Below, piece by piece: positions 43,658-52,461 of a stretch of DNA of 64,000 nt. Source of the DNA: CALDTK01 sp965213735 (lineage in GTDB: Bacteria > Bacteroidota > Bacteroidia > Chitinophagales > Saprospiraceae); contig CBDCAB010000006.1 in the NCBI GenBank assembly GCA_965213735.1, positions 248,001 to 312,000 on the forward strand, read 5' to 3'. Numbering within the stretch: position 1 is the first letter of the stretch; each line of letters begins with the position of its first letter. Position numbers and translations under genes: made by a program. The notes under the pieces are model-generated. The model saw only the letters and a list, made by a program, of their open reading frames with translations, did not search any database and was not told the DNA's origin.

Positions 43658-43936
43658 ATGGCTAATCTATCCCATCTACCTGAGCAGTGGCGACAAAGCG
43701 GACTATCGCAGCAAGCATTTTGCGATCGTGAGGGCGTCAAGCTCGCCACCTTCACCTACTGGCGAGCTAAAGAACTCGACGCGCAGCGCAAAGCTACCGA
43801 CCCCACTCCACTGACCACCTTCACCGAGGTTCGCCTCGAAAAGCCTGACGCGCCTGAGCGCTGCATCGAGATCACCTACCCCGACGGTACGCATGTACGC
43901 ATCCCCCTGCCCCTAAGCCACACACACCAGTGCTAG
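43658..43936 (+). CDS. tnpA: IS66 accessory protein TnpA
   Basis: 92 residues with the helix-turn-helix-like start typical of the first IS66 gene (LPEQWRQSGLSQQAFCDREG, TFTYWRAKE). It is required with TnpB and TnpC for IS66 movement, probably for end recognition or regulation. Its stop overlaps the GTG start of tnpB. Confidence 0.9.
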   Translation: MANLSHLPEQWRQSGLSQQAFCDREGVKLATFTYWRAKELDAQRKATDPTPLTTFTEVRLEKPDAPERCIEITYPDGTHVRIPLPLSHTHQC

Positions 43937-44283
43937 CGTTACCTCCAGGGGCCAAGCTGTACTTCTACACGGGCATCGCCGACATGCGCAAAGGTTACAA
44001 CGGCCTCAGTGGGCTGGTGCGAGGTGAGCTTGAGCGCGATCCTACCGACGGCTCCATTTACTGCTTTGTCAATAAGCGTCGAGATCGCATCAAGCTGCTG
44101 TGCTTCGAGCCTGACGGCTACGCGGTATACTATAAAGTGCTGGCCCAGGGCACACTTGAGATACCGAAGCCTGAGGCTGGTGGCACGCACGCCACCATCA
44201 CTGCCCAGACGCTGCAACTCATCCTCGGCGGCATCAAACTTGAGCACGTGCGCAGGCGCAAACGCTACCAAAAAGCAGCATAA
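43930..44283 (+). CDS. tnpB: IS66 accessory protein TnpB
   Basis: 117 residues with the highly conserved IS66 Orf2 pattern: YTGIADMRKGYNGLSGLV, YCFVNKRRDRIKLLCFEPDG and KVLAQGTLEIPKP. Its precise biochemical role is not established. GTG 43930 overlaps tnpA by 7 bp, and 41 bp separate its stop from the tnpC start. Confidence 0.93.
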   Translation: MLALPPGAKLYFYTGIADMRKGYNGLSGLVRGELERDPTDGSIYCFVNKRRDRIKLLCFEPDGYAVYYKVLAQGTLEIPKPEAGGTHATITAQTLQLILGGIKLEHVRRRKRYQKAA

Positions 44284-44324
44284 TCCACATCCCTAAAAAG
44301 TAGTCCACAAAAGGGGTAAAACCC

Positions 44325-46016
44325 TTGTATTTGCTGGGGTTGAGGCCATTTCCCAATCCTGCTCTTCGTACCTTGTGGCTAGTGGTCGATCAGGCAACAT
44401 ATGATGCTGTAGTAGCAGACAATCAAGCCCTGCGCTTCAAGATCGAGGAGCTCACCCAGCGCCTCGATCAGCTTACCCGTTGGCTGCTCGGGCAGTCTTC
44501 CGAACGCTTCATCTCGGATGAAGTGGAAGCCGACGGTGGTGGTGGTCCCATCCAGGGTGGGTTGTTCGGAACCGTTACGCCGAGCGAGGAGAGTTCAACT
44601 ACCATTGCCGAGCACGAGCGCAAGTCTCGTAAAGGAAGCCACCCCGGTCGCAATCCTATCGCAGACCACCTGCCTCGCCGCATTGAAATATTGCTGCCCG
44701 ATGGTTTGGAGGCTATTACCCTAGCCGACGGAACCTATCACGTGCCAGGATACACCATCATCGGAACTGAAGTCTCTGAGCGTATCGAGTTCATACCTGG
44801 TAGCGTCACCGTTATCGAGACTCAGCGACCCAAGCTCATCAAAGTTGAGCAGGCCAATGAGCCTTCTCCAACAATCACAGTCGCTCAGCTCCCTGAGCGA
44901 CTGCTGTCCAAGTGCATCGCCGATGAAACGCTAGTGGTCGAGTTGATCATTCGCAAGTTCTGTGAGCACATGCCACTGTACCGGCAGGCCCAAGGCTTCA
45001 AGCGTGACTACAACTGGACAGTGCCGCGCTCCACGCTCGGTAGCTGGGTGGACAAGGTGGCCGTAGCTCTCATACCACTCCATGATGAGCTGCGTCGCCA
45101 AGTGCTCAGTGGCGACTACATCCAGATGGACGAAACTGGGCTAATTGTACTAGCTCGACCTGGTCCTAATGCCGAAGGCGGTAAGTACAAGCATCCGAAG
45201 TCCAAATCACACAAGTACAAGAAAAAACCACCCGATAAAGATGTGCGCAGGCACCAGGGGTACATGTGGTTGGCGAGGGATCCGGTGAGCAGGCTCGTAC
45301 TATTCGAATACCACCAAGGCAGATCATATGAGCTGCCCAAAGAGTTGCTCGCTGAGTATAAAGGCTATCTGCAAGTTGATGGATATACATCCTATCGCAA
45401 AGCCCTGTCCCAACTTACCGTGGTGCCCAAAGGCGTCAAGGTGGGCCAGTACGAACAGGCGCCCATACGTCTGGTGTGCTGCCTAGCGCATGTGCGACGC
45501 TACTTCTTTGACGCCCTCGGCTCCCATCCTGTTGAAGCCAAAGAGGCGCTACTTCAGTTCCAGGAGATATATGCTGTCGAAGACAAAACACAAGACTTTA
45601 CTGCCGATCAGCGATTAAGCTATCGCCAGGAGCACCTCGCACCGCTGTTCACCAAGTTTAGCGACTGGCTTGAACAGTATCGCAACCAGGCAATCCCCAA
45701 GGGAGGACTGGGCACAGCGATCAAGTATGCCTTGAATCAATGGCCACTAACCGCGCCGATGCTAGAAGATGGCCGCATCAGACTCGACAATAACGGCATC
45801 GAAAACCAAGTACGCATTCAGGCGCTAGGGCGGAACAACTACCTGTTTGCAGGATCACATGAAGCGGCGAGCAACATAGCCGTGCTGTATAGCCTGCTGA
45901 TCAGTTGTAAAGTCTACGGCATCAACCCCAGGGAGTGGCTCACCAAGACACTACAAAGACTTGCTGTAGAAAAGGTCGACGAGCCTAGCACGTGGCTACC
46001 GAACTGGGAGAAATAG
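44325..46016 (+). CDS. tnpC: IS66 transposase TnpC (DDE)
   Basis: 563 residues from TTG 44325; a GTG at 44382 is an alternative start that begins nearer the conserved coiled coil (VADNQALRFKIEELTQRLDQL). The DDE triad is probably D269 (IQMDETG), D352 (LQVDGYTSY) and E493 (NNGIENQVR). The zinc-binding CxxCG region found in many IS66 transposases is replaced by a Cys-free stretch (GTYHVPGYTIIGTEVSERIE). A KHPKSKSHKYKKKPPDKD basic insertion follows the first Asp. The frame is intact. Confidence 0.93.
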   Translation: MYLLGLRPFPNPALRTLWLVVDQATYDAVVADNQALRFKIEELTQRLDQLTRWLLGQSSERFISDEVEADGGGGPIQGGLFGTVTPSEESSTTIAEHERKSRKGSHPGRNPIADHLPRRIEILLPDGLEAITLADGTYHVPGYTIIGTEVSERIEFIPGSVTVIETQRPKLIKVEQANEPSPTITVAQLPERLLSKCIADETLVVELIIRKFCEHMPLYRQAQGFKRDYNWTVPRSTLGSWVDKVAVALIPLHDELRRQVLSGDYIQMDETGLIVLARPGPNAEGGKYKHPKSKSHKYKKKPPDKDVRRHQGYMWLARDPVSRLVLFEYHQGRSYELPKELLAEYKGYLQVDGYTSYRKALSQLTVVPKGVKVGQYEQAPIRLVCCLAHVRRYFFDALGSHPVEAKEALLQFQEIYAVEDKTQDFTADQRLSYRQEHLAPLFTKFSDWLEQYRNQAIPKGGLGTAIKYALNQWPLTAPMLEDGRIRLDNNGIENQVRIQALGRNNYLFAGSHEAASNIAVLYSLLISCKVYGINPREWLTKTLQRLAVEKVDEPSTWLPNWEK

Positions 46017-46162
46017 CGAGAATTGGGCAAATAGCATAGACGTGCTTGCTTGGACGCTTACGGCGGAATAAAGGAGCGCGCTACGAGTCGCCCGACCAGC
46101 CCGACTCGTTTAGGAAGTCGCAAGAGCTGGCGTTCCATCAGTTTTGGCGGAAGCCCAGTCGA

Positions 46163-47179
46163 CTAAGCAACCCCACGCTCTAGCTGTGCCCGTCTGCCCT
46201 GGTACAATTGCAGCCACTGCCGTTTCACTCTCTCCGGCAGAAAACTTGCAGCGACGAGCTCTTCTATCTGCGACTCCACAGATCCAAGGTTAGCTATAAA
46301 CTCCTCTACGATTGCAGTCGGCAGCTCAGCAAGTGTAGCGAGACGCGTAAACTCTTCGTGAACCTTACCACCCGCATGCTCAGGAGGAAGCAAGCCTTCA
46401 TCGAGCGCAAAAGGAGTATCGACGATGTGGACCTCTGTATTCAGTAGATCGTAGGCTGGCGCCAGCCTAAAGTCGCCAAACGTCGTCTCTAGCAGACTGA
46501 AGTCTTTTAGGTGCGCATCCCCGTTCGAAATCAAATAATTGAATAGTAATACCGTCAGCAGCTTCTCCGCTTCGATTTGGTACGCAGGTACGTACTTGCG
46601 TAACAGCTGAAATGCATCGAGGTAGCTGCCCTTATACTTGAAGTCCTTGCCTTCGGTTTGCGGGGAATAACCTGCGAGGCTGGCAAAGTCCTCCATCCGA
46701 AATTTGATGTCCGCCGTACGGTAGTCAAACCTACGTGTAAGGTAGGCGAGCGACCCATCTTCGAGCATGACCAGTCCATTGGCAGCCGTCTCAATACCAA
46801 AGATCTGCTCGGCCATCTGCATGCTCAAATGCTCGTTAGCGGGCATATGGGCGGTGCGCTTCAATCGGTCGTTGCTGACAACTGGTTTAAGAATGTGCGT
46901 GCCGCGCTCACCCTTAACGGTTAGCCGTAGCGTTCGGCCATCCTGAATGATTGCATACTTCTCCTGCATGCCCGATAGTGACAGTCGCCCTTGTTGTTCG
47001 GCAAGAAGAGCCTCGCTGGTCATATCACTTCGCGGCGGTACCAGTTGGAGCATGGGCGAAACAGTTCGCTTATTGAACAGACTACTAAGACCCTTTCGAG
47101 AATACGTTCCGGGCGCAGACTGGCCGAGCTTAGCTGGGCATATCGCTCGTGAAAATTCAACTGGGGTTGATCTACTCAT
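46163..47179 (-). CDS. hipT: HipT-like serine/threonine kinase toxin (split HipA)
   Basis: 338 residues corresponding to HipA without its first subdomain. The kinase core shows the Gly-rich loop RLSLSGMQEKYA with two serines S67 and S69 in an SxS arrangement, as in HipT where both can be autophosphorylated. It also shows the catalytic NGDAHLKDF (D221) and the metal-binding PAYD (D244). HipT kinases inhibit an aminoacyl-tRNA synthetase and arrest growth. The start at ATG 47179 overlaps hipS by 8 bp. The gene is the last of hipB-hipS-hipT on the minus strand. It ends 101 bp before the IS66 element; a one-mismatch 14-mer copy lies at 46141-46154 just after the stop. Confidence 0.9.
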   Translation of the reverse strand: MSRSTPVEFSRAICPAKLGQSAPGTYSRKGLSSLFNKRTVSPMLQLVPPRSDMTSEALLAEQQGRLSLSGMQEKYAIIQDGRTLRLTVKGERGTHILKPVVSNDRLKRTAHMPANEHLSMQMAEQIFGIETAANGLVMLEDGSLAYLTRRFDYRTADIKFRMEDFASLAGYSPQTEGKDFKYKGSYLDAFQLLRKYVPAYQIEAEKLLTVLLFNYLISNGDAHLKDFSLLETTFGDFRLAPAYDLLNTEVHIVDTPFALDEGLLPPEHAGGKVHEEFTRLATLAELPTAIVEEFIANLGSVESQIEELVAASFLPERVKRQWLQLYQGRRAQLERGVA

Positions 47180-47519
47180 CGCCTACCGCTTGATTTGGAA
47201 ATGGTACCACACGGACTGCCCCGATGGTATCAGTACCAGCAACCTCCAGCAGCATGCTGAAATAATCATCGGGTTCGATGCGGTGAAGCTGGCAGAGTGC
47301 TCGCCTGTTGGTTCCTTCTGGTAGGAGGTTAAAAAAGAAAGGGAACAGGTGCTCTGATCTGTAAGGCTGCGCTTGCAGCGGAAGCGTTAGGCTAATCGCG
47401 CTAGCCCCTGTTCGCTGGCTGTACGCTTCAAGGTAGTCAAGCTCAAAACTACCATCGTCGTGCTGATGAAGCATAGCGGCGGGTTGCTCGCCCACATATA
47501 TCATCGCACTACGCATCAC
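47172..47519 (-). CDS. hipS: HipS-like antitoxin (HipA N-terminal subdomain)
   Basis: 115 residues that align to the HipA N-terminal subdomain (MIYVGEQPAAMLHQHDDGSFELDY, ISLTLPLQAQPYRSEHLFPF, FFNLLPEGTNRR). In tripartite HipBST systems this separated piece is the protein that neutralises the kinase. It overlaps hipB by 11 bp upstream and hipT by 8 bp downstream, so all three are translationally coupled. Confidence 0.88.
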   Translation of the reverse strand: MMRSAMIYVGEQPAAMLHQHDDGSFELDYLEAYSQRTGASAISLTLPLQAQPYRSEHLFPFFFNLLPEGTNRRALCQLHRIEPDDYFSMLLEVAGTDTIGAVRVVPFPNQAVGDE

Positions 47520-47751
47520 CTAATCGCTTTGGTACCAAGTCAATTTGGAGGCCAAGCATATCGAGTACCCCTAGCAGCGTATCAAGACGAGCATTGCCGG
47601 TACCGCGCTCCAGTTGGATAATCGTATTCGGCGCTAGCTTACACATCGCGGCCAGTTTGAGTTGGGTCACGCCGAGTGCTTTGCGACGCCCCCTAATCAG
47701 CGAGCCCAACTGCTTAGATGCACTGTCTGAATAATTTCTTTTTACGGACAC
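47509..47751 (-). CDS. hipB: HipB-like HTH transcriptional regulator
   Basis: 80 residues forming one XRE/Cro-type helix-turn-helix (LGSLIRGRRKALGVTQLKLAAM, TIIQLERGTGNARLDTLLGVLDML), which binds the operon's operators and augments the antitoxin. GTG 47749-47751 is the start. A perfect inverted repeat lies 10-27 bp upstream and is its likely operator. Confidence 0.88.
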   Translation of the reverse strand: MSVKRNYSDSASKQLGSLIRGRRKALGVTQLKLAAMCKLAPNTIIQLERGTGNARLDTLLGVLDMLGLQIDLVPKRLGDA

Positions 47752-47760
47752 ACCGCAATA

Positions 47761-47778
47761 TACGCATTATAGTGCGTA
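47761..47778. promoter_or_regulatory. Putative HipB operator (perfect inverted repeat)
   Basis: TACGCA-TTATAG-TGCGTA: 6-bp arms with a 6-bp spacer, immediately upstream of hipB. The size and position fit an XRE-type autoregulatory site. Confidence 0.6.
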
Positions 47779-47880
47779 AAGAAGTGTAACCTTACGAATT
47801 TTAGCCCTTTTTCATGCTGATCGCTCACTATAACAAGTATTCTGCTATAATCTAGTGCGAACGATCTTCTCGATTCGTAA

Positions 47881-47963
47881 AATACTCACCATAATGCATA
47901 TTCAGAGGTAAACTTCTATCTGTAAGGATTTAACGCATCCAAATACTCACCATACTACGTATT
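47881..47963. promoter_or_regulatory. Pair of 22-bp direct repeats in the hipB-hsdR control region
   Basis: 47881-47902 and 47942-47963 share 19 of 22 bases, beginning AATACTCACCATA, 61 bp apart (about six helical turns). Each is a weak palindrome with AATA/TATT ends. They lie between divergent hipB and hsdR and could be operators for either. Confidence 0.55.
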
Positions 47964-48019
47964 AGAATGTTAATCCCCCTTTCCTATCTTCACGCACAGA
48001 TTCTCGTATATATATCCTC

Positions 48020-51000
48020 ATGCCCCCCTTCTCCGAAGCCCGACTCGAACAGCTCTTCACTGAGCGCCTCGCCGCGCAGGGCTTCGTGCATAGTTTTGGC
48101 GGCAGCCTAAAAAGGAGTAACTACGAACAAGTCCTCCTCACCAACGACCTCGCACGCTACCTCAAGCAGCGCTACCGCAATGATGGACTTACCGATACGG
48201 AAATTGGCCGCATCATTACCGACCTCGAACGGCTGCCTGCCTCTGACCTGTACACCTCCAATCGCGAGGTGATGGATAAGGTGAGCAATGGCTTCGTCTT
48301 CAAACGCGATCAGGCCAAGGATAAGGATTTATATATCGAACTCTTGTCTAGTCCTCAATCTCTTTACCCCTTACGGGAAAACTCATTACGTGGCGGCGAG
48401 CAGGCCAGCGTGCTCAACGAGGCACCATTACCACACTATCTAACTAAAGACCAGCAAGACTTTAATATCTACCGCTTTGTCACGCAGCTTAAACTAGTTG
48501 GTGTCGAGGATCAGGAACGTATACCCGATGGCATCCTTTATATTAATGGCCTACCGCTCGTGCTCTTTGAGTTTAAGAGTACAGTGCGCGAAGAGCCGAC
48601 AATTCACGCGGCGTACGTTCAGATCACAGCGCGCTATCAACGAGACATCCCAGAACTACTAAAGTACAATGCATTTTGCGTCATCTCTGACGGGATAAAC
48701 AACCGCATCGGTTCGAGCTTTGCGAAATATGAATTCTTCTACACTTGGCGCAGAATTGATGAGCCTATTCTGAGAGAAACTAAAGTGGATAGCATGGACA
48801 CGTTGATTCGTGGCTTGTTCGATAAGCGCCGCCTGCTCGATGTGCTCCGCAACTTCGTCTTCTTCCCAGACACATCCCCGCCGAAGGTGAAGATCGTTTG
48901 TCGCTACCCACAGTACTACGCCGCACGTAAGCTGTACGCCAATGTGCTCGAACACATGCGTCCGCATGGCGACGGGCGTGGCGGTACCTACTTCGGCGCG
49001 ACAGGCTGCGGTAAGAGCTACACCATGCTTTTTCTGGCGCGGCTGCTCATGAAAAGTGTAGAGCTGGGCAGTCCGACCTTGGTGCTCATTACCGACCGCA
49101 CCGACCTCGATACCCAACTCAGCAAGCTGTTTGAGGGCGCGCGCAACTACCTCGGCGATAAGGTGGTACAGAGTGTCGAAAGCCGGGCGCAGCTGCGAGA
49201 GTTGCTCGAAGGGCGGCAGAGTGGCGGCGTGTTCTTGACGACGATCCACAAGTTTACCGAGGACGCAGGTCTGCTAACGAAGCGCGCCAACGTGATCTGC
49301 ATCAGCGACGAGGCGCACCGCTCGCAAGTCAACCTCGATCAAAAGGTGCGTATTACTGAAATGCGAGCCAATGGGGCTAAGGGCCCCCGCTGGCGAGTTG
49401 AGAAGCGCTATGGCTTTGCGAAGTACTTGCACGACAGCCTGCCCAACGCGACTTACGTAGGCTTTACAGGTACGCCCATCGATGCGACGCTGGAGGTATT
49501 CGGGCCTGTAGAGGATAGCTACACCATGACCGAATCTGTCGCCGATGGCATTACCGTCCGCATCGTGCGTGAAGGCCGCGCGGCGAAGGTGACACTAGAG
49601 AGTAGCGCCCTCAAGCGTATCGAAGACTACTACGCAGAGGCTGCGGCTCAAGGTGCTAACGAGTATCAAGTTGAGGCAAGCAAGAAGGACTCGGCCAACA
49701 TGAACGCAATTCTCGGCGATCCGAAACGTCTGCGGGCGTTGGCCGAAGATTTTGTGGGCCATTACGAGAAGCGTGTAGCTGAAGGCAGCACTGTAGCGGG
49801 CAAGGCAATGTTTGTCAGTAGCAATCGCACAGTTGCCTACGACTTCTATCGCGCAGTAACGCAGCTACGGCCCGAGTGGATAGTGCCGCAGCAAGGCGAG
49901 GATGCCGACGCTATGCCGCTCGAGCGTATCAAACTGGTTATGTCACGCGGCAAGGACGATGAGGAGTCGATGTACGAGGCGCTTGGAACCAAGGACTACC
50001 GCAAGACCTTGGACGAGGAGTTTAAAAAACCCGGCAGCAACTTCAAAATTGCGGTAGTGGTGGACATGTGGCTCACCGGTTTTGATGTGCCCGAGTTGGA
50101 CACGATTTACATCGACAAGCCTATTCAACGGCATAATTTGATTCAGACGATTAGCCGGGTCAATCGCAAGTTTACGGGCAAGTCGAAGGGTTTAGTTGTC
50201 GATTACATCGGCATTAAAAAGCAGATGAATTTGGCCATGGCGATGTACAACGCCGTCGAGGCGCAGAACATCGAGGACATTGCGCAAAGCGTCTCGGCGG
50301 TGCGCGATCAGTTAGACTTGCTCGAGCAGGTATTCCATAATTTCGACACGTCTGGCTACTTCAGCGAGGATGGGCAGGCACAGTTGGATACGTTACGGCT
50401 GGCTGCAGAGCATGTTCAGCTTACGCAAAAACAAGAAACCCGCTTCATGGGCTTGGTGCGCAGGTTGAAGGCTGCGTACGATATCTGCGTGGGTGGCGAC
50501 CAGCTATTGCAGTCCGAACGCGACTGGGTGCACTTTTACCTGGCGGTTCGCAGCATCGTGTACAAGCTGAGCAGAGATGATACACCCGACACAGCTCAAA
50601 TGAATGCTAGGGTACAAGAAATGATTGCGGCGGCTATTGCCAGTGATGGTGTCGAGGAACTGTTTACCATTGATGGTACATCGGGTGGCGAGGATATTTT
50701 CTCAGATGAATACCTCGAAAAGATTGAAAAGATAAAGCTGCCACATACCAAAATCAAGCTTCTGCAAAAACTGCTGAGCAAAGCGATCAAGGAGTTTAAG
50801 CAGATCAATCTGGCGAAGGGAACGGACTTCAGTGAGCAGATGAAAGCACTCGTAGACAGGTACAACGACCGCACAGAAAATGACACCTACCGCGGTGAGG
50901 TCGCCGAGGACATGGTCGACCAGATCATCGACATGCTCCGGCATGTCCGCGATGAGATGAACAGCAACGACGAGCTCAATATCACGATCCAAGAAAAGGC

Positions 51001-51268
51001 CTTTTACGATATTCTCTTCAGGCTGTGTGTGAAGTATGACTTCACCTATCCGGAGGATAAGTTGCTGGTGTTGGCGAAAGCCGTCAAAACGCTGGTGGAT
51101 GATAAGTCGCGCTTCACAGATTGGAATGAGAAAGCAGACATAAAAGCCGAGCTCAAGATGGAGCTCATCATCCTGCTAGACGTACACAATTATCCACCCG
51201 TGACACGCGACGAGGTGTACCAAGAGATTTTTGCTCAGGCGGAAAATTATAAGCGGTATCGGGGCTAG
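48020..51268 (+). CDS. hsdR: Type I restriction enzyme R subunit
   Basis: A 1082-residue motor-nuclease. The N-terminal PD-(D/E)XK nuclease shows LPLVLFEFKS (about residue 184). The SF2 translocase has Walker A GATGCGKS (about 326), the DEAH-type motif ISDEAHRSQ (about 428), the motif III-like FTGTP (about 485), VVDMWLTGFDVPELDTIYID and RVNRK motifs. The C-terminal helical part (about 850-1082) contacts the methylase. It completes the type I system with hsdM-hsdS, which lie 11.6 kb upstream. It has its own control region shared with hipB. One-mismatch 14-mer copy at 51068-51081. Confidence 0.96.
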   Translation: MPPFSEARLEQLFTERLAAQGFVHSFGGSLKRSNYEQVLLTNDLARYLKQRYRNDGLTDTEIGRIITDLERLPASDLYTSNREVMDKVSNGFVFKRDQAKDKDLYIELLSSPQSLYPLRENSLRGGEQASVLNEAPLPHYLTKDQQDFNIYRFVTQLKLVGVEDQERIPDGILYINGLPLVLFEFKSTVREEPTIHAAYVQITARYQRDIPELLKYNAFCVISDGINNRIGSSFAKYEFFYTWRRIDEPILRETKVDSMDTLIRGLFDKRRLLDVLRNFVFFPDTSPPKVKIVCRYPQYYAARKLYANVLEHMRPHGDGRGGTYFGATGCGKSYTMLFLARLLMKSVELGSPTLVLITDRTDLDTQLSKLFEGARNYLGDKVVQSVESRAQLRELLEGRQSGGVFLTTIHKFTEDAGLLTKRANVICISDEAHRSQVNLDQKVRITEMRANGAKGPRWRVEKRYGFAKYLHDSLPNATYVGFTGTPIDATLEVFGPVEDSYTMTESVADGITVRIVREGRAAKVTLESSALKRIEDYYAEAAAQGANEYQVEASKKDSANMNAILGDPKRLRALAEDFVGHYEKRVAEGSTVAGKAMFVSSNRTVAYDFYRAVTQLRPEWIVPQQGEDADAMPLERIKLVMSRGKDDEESMYEALGTKDYRKTLDEEFKKPGSNFKIAVVVDMWLTGFDVPELDTIYIDKPIQRHNLIQTISRVNRKFTGKSKGLVVDYIGIKKQMNLAMAMYNAVEAQNIEDIAQSVSAVRDQLDLLEQVFHNFDTSGYFSEDGQAQLDTLRLAAEHVQLTQKQETRFMGLVRRLKAAYDICVGGDQLLQSERDWVHFYLAVRSIVYKLSRDDTPDTAQMNARVQEMIAAAIASDGVEELFTIDGTSGGEDIFSDEYLEKIEKIKLPHTKIKLLQKLLSKAIKEFKQINLAKGTDFSEQMKALVDRYNDRTENDTYRGEVAEDMVDQIIDMLRHVRDEMNSNDELNITIQEKAFYDILFRLCVKYDFTYPEDKLLVLAKAVKTLVDDKSRFTDWNEKADIKAELKMELIILLDVHNYPPVTRDEVYQEIFAQAENYKRYRG

Positions 51269-51294
51269 TGCTCATTGACTCGAAGTTCCGAGAA

Positions 51295-51855
51295 TTAAGA
51301 ATTCGCGCAATTGCTCTTGTAAGTTATAAATAGGGTAGAATTGCTGCCAGCAGACAGAATGGTGCCGTAGCCCATAAAAGGATCACCATGAAAGTCGGAG
51401 CCGAGTGTAGCTAATGCGAGGCGCCTGGCGATGTCTCCGGCTAGAAGAATAATGGTCCGCTCACCATCTGAAAGTTGCGAATTAGATAATTCGCCTCCCT
51501 CCTTGTCGATAATAAATTCGTTCATTTTCCGCTGCACCCTCAGTCTGCCATAACCTTTACCCACAACACAAATAACTGCTTGCCGAACTGACTCTAGTTC
51601 ACGGTCTGCATGGAAGTTGCTTACTCGCTGCATCATCTCTAACTCCTCGTCTTCCCTTTCCTTAAACCAGTCATAAAAGCGGCGGAAATCATCTTTATCA
51701 TCCTTCAGCGCCCCAGCGTATGCGCTTAAATGCGAGTTGCGTAAGTCCAGCGGCTCGACGACGCTCGCGTACAAACGTCGCGACCGGGCTTGAGCGGTTG
51801 TAGTGCACGCAGCTAAATATACTCTAATTCGTATAATCTCGCTCTTTCTAATCAA
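51295..51855 (-). pseudogene. Remnant of an AAA/ABC-type ATPase
   Basis: A 186-codon frame whose middle (LRNSHLSAYAGALKDD ... SNSQLSDGERTIILLAGDIAR) is clearly the ABC-signature region of an SMC/RecF/OLD-like ATPase. No Walker A precedes it and no Walker B follows: the frame ends in unrelated residues (HGDPFMGYGTILSAGSNST). Such ATPases pair with nucleases in several phage-defence systems (for example OLD, Gabija, PtuA), so this is probably the wreck of a former island member. Confidence 0.65.
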
Positions 51856-52213
51856 TGTTTACACATTCTTGTATAAGGAGGTGCATGTATCAACGAGATA
51901 TACGCGAACGAGTATACCTTTAGTCTGTACTTCAAACCGCTAGCGCAAAGCAGCAACCGACGGCATTCAGTAGACTATGGTCGTTGCCCCGCCTCCTACG
52001 ACGCCCTCCGCCCCTTGTTACCTAGCCCCAAACTCGCTCCACCCCCCACAACAGTATGTACGAGCATGATTCTGTACTGAAGGCAAAAGACCACACTATT
52101 CGCCTGCCGTCTTAACATACTCCTGCCGCGAATTGCGCACGCATTTCCAAGGTAGACCTGCTCACCCCGCAGGAAAGTGACTCAGAGCGCCCCGACAACG
52201 TACTACAACAGCC
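51856..52213. other. Intergenic region, nothing recognised
   Basis: 358 bp at the right border of the defence island, with no repeat, hairpin or small gene identified. Confidence 0.35.
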
Positions 52214-52402
52214 TCACAGCTTCGATGAATTTGATTCCCGCAGCACGAGATAAACGATCAGCGTTACCACAGAAAAGAAGAACCCGAGTATTCCCCACAT
52301 TACTTCGTTTCCTCCGCGCTTCTTAGCATCAGTGTAAAGGAAGTATGCCACTGCAACACTACCGAGCAAGTAGAACACACTGTAATAGCTACCGTAGAAC
52401 AT
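52214..52402 (-). CDS. Small two-helix membrane protein
   Basis: 62 residues, beginning MFYGSYYSVFYLLGSVAVAY: two transmembrane helices (about 6-22 and 34-54) joined by a short polar loop TDAKKRGGNEVMWG. The layout resembles short PLDc_N-like or two-TM accessory proteins. It lies 59 bp after the VWA lipoprotein gene on the same strand and may be co-transcribed. Confidence 0.65.
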   Translation of the reverse strand: MFYGSYYSVFYLLGSVAVAYFLYTDAKKRGGNEVMWGILGFFFSVVTLIVYLVLRESNSSKL

Positions 52403-52461
52403 GAGCTCTGAGTTTTAGTTTTGGAAAGGTGTGGTGTATGGCGTTATTAAGGCCATCAGCG

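Larger units (their letters stand above)
43598..46061 (+). mobile_element. Complete IS66-family insertion sequence with 8-bp target duplication
   Basis: 2464 bp bounded by inverted ends starting GTAAGCGTCCAAGCAA: left 43598-43620, right 46039-46061 reversed, one mismatch over 23 bp. Flanks 43590-43597 and 46062-46069 are both GGCGGAAT, a perfect 8-bp duplication as expected for IS66. All three genes tnpA, tnpB and tnpC are open, so the copy is recent and probably active. Confidence 0.96.
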
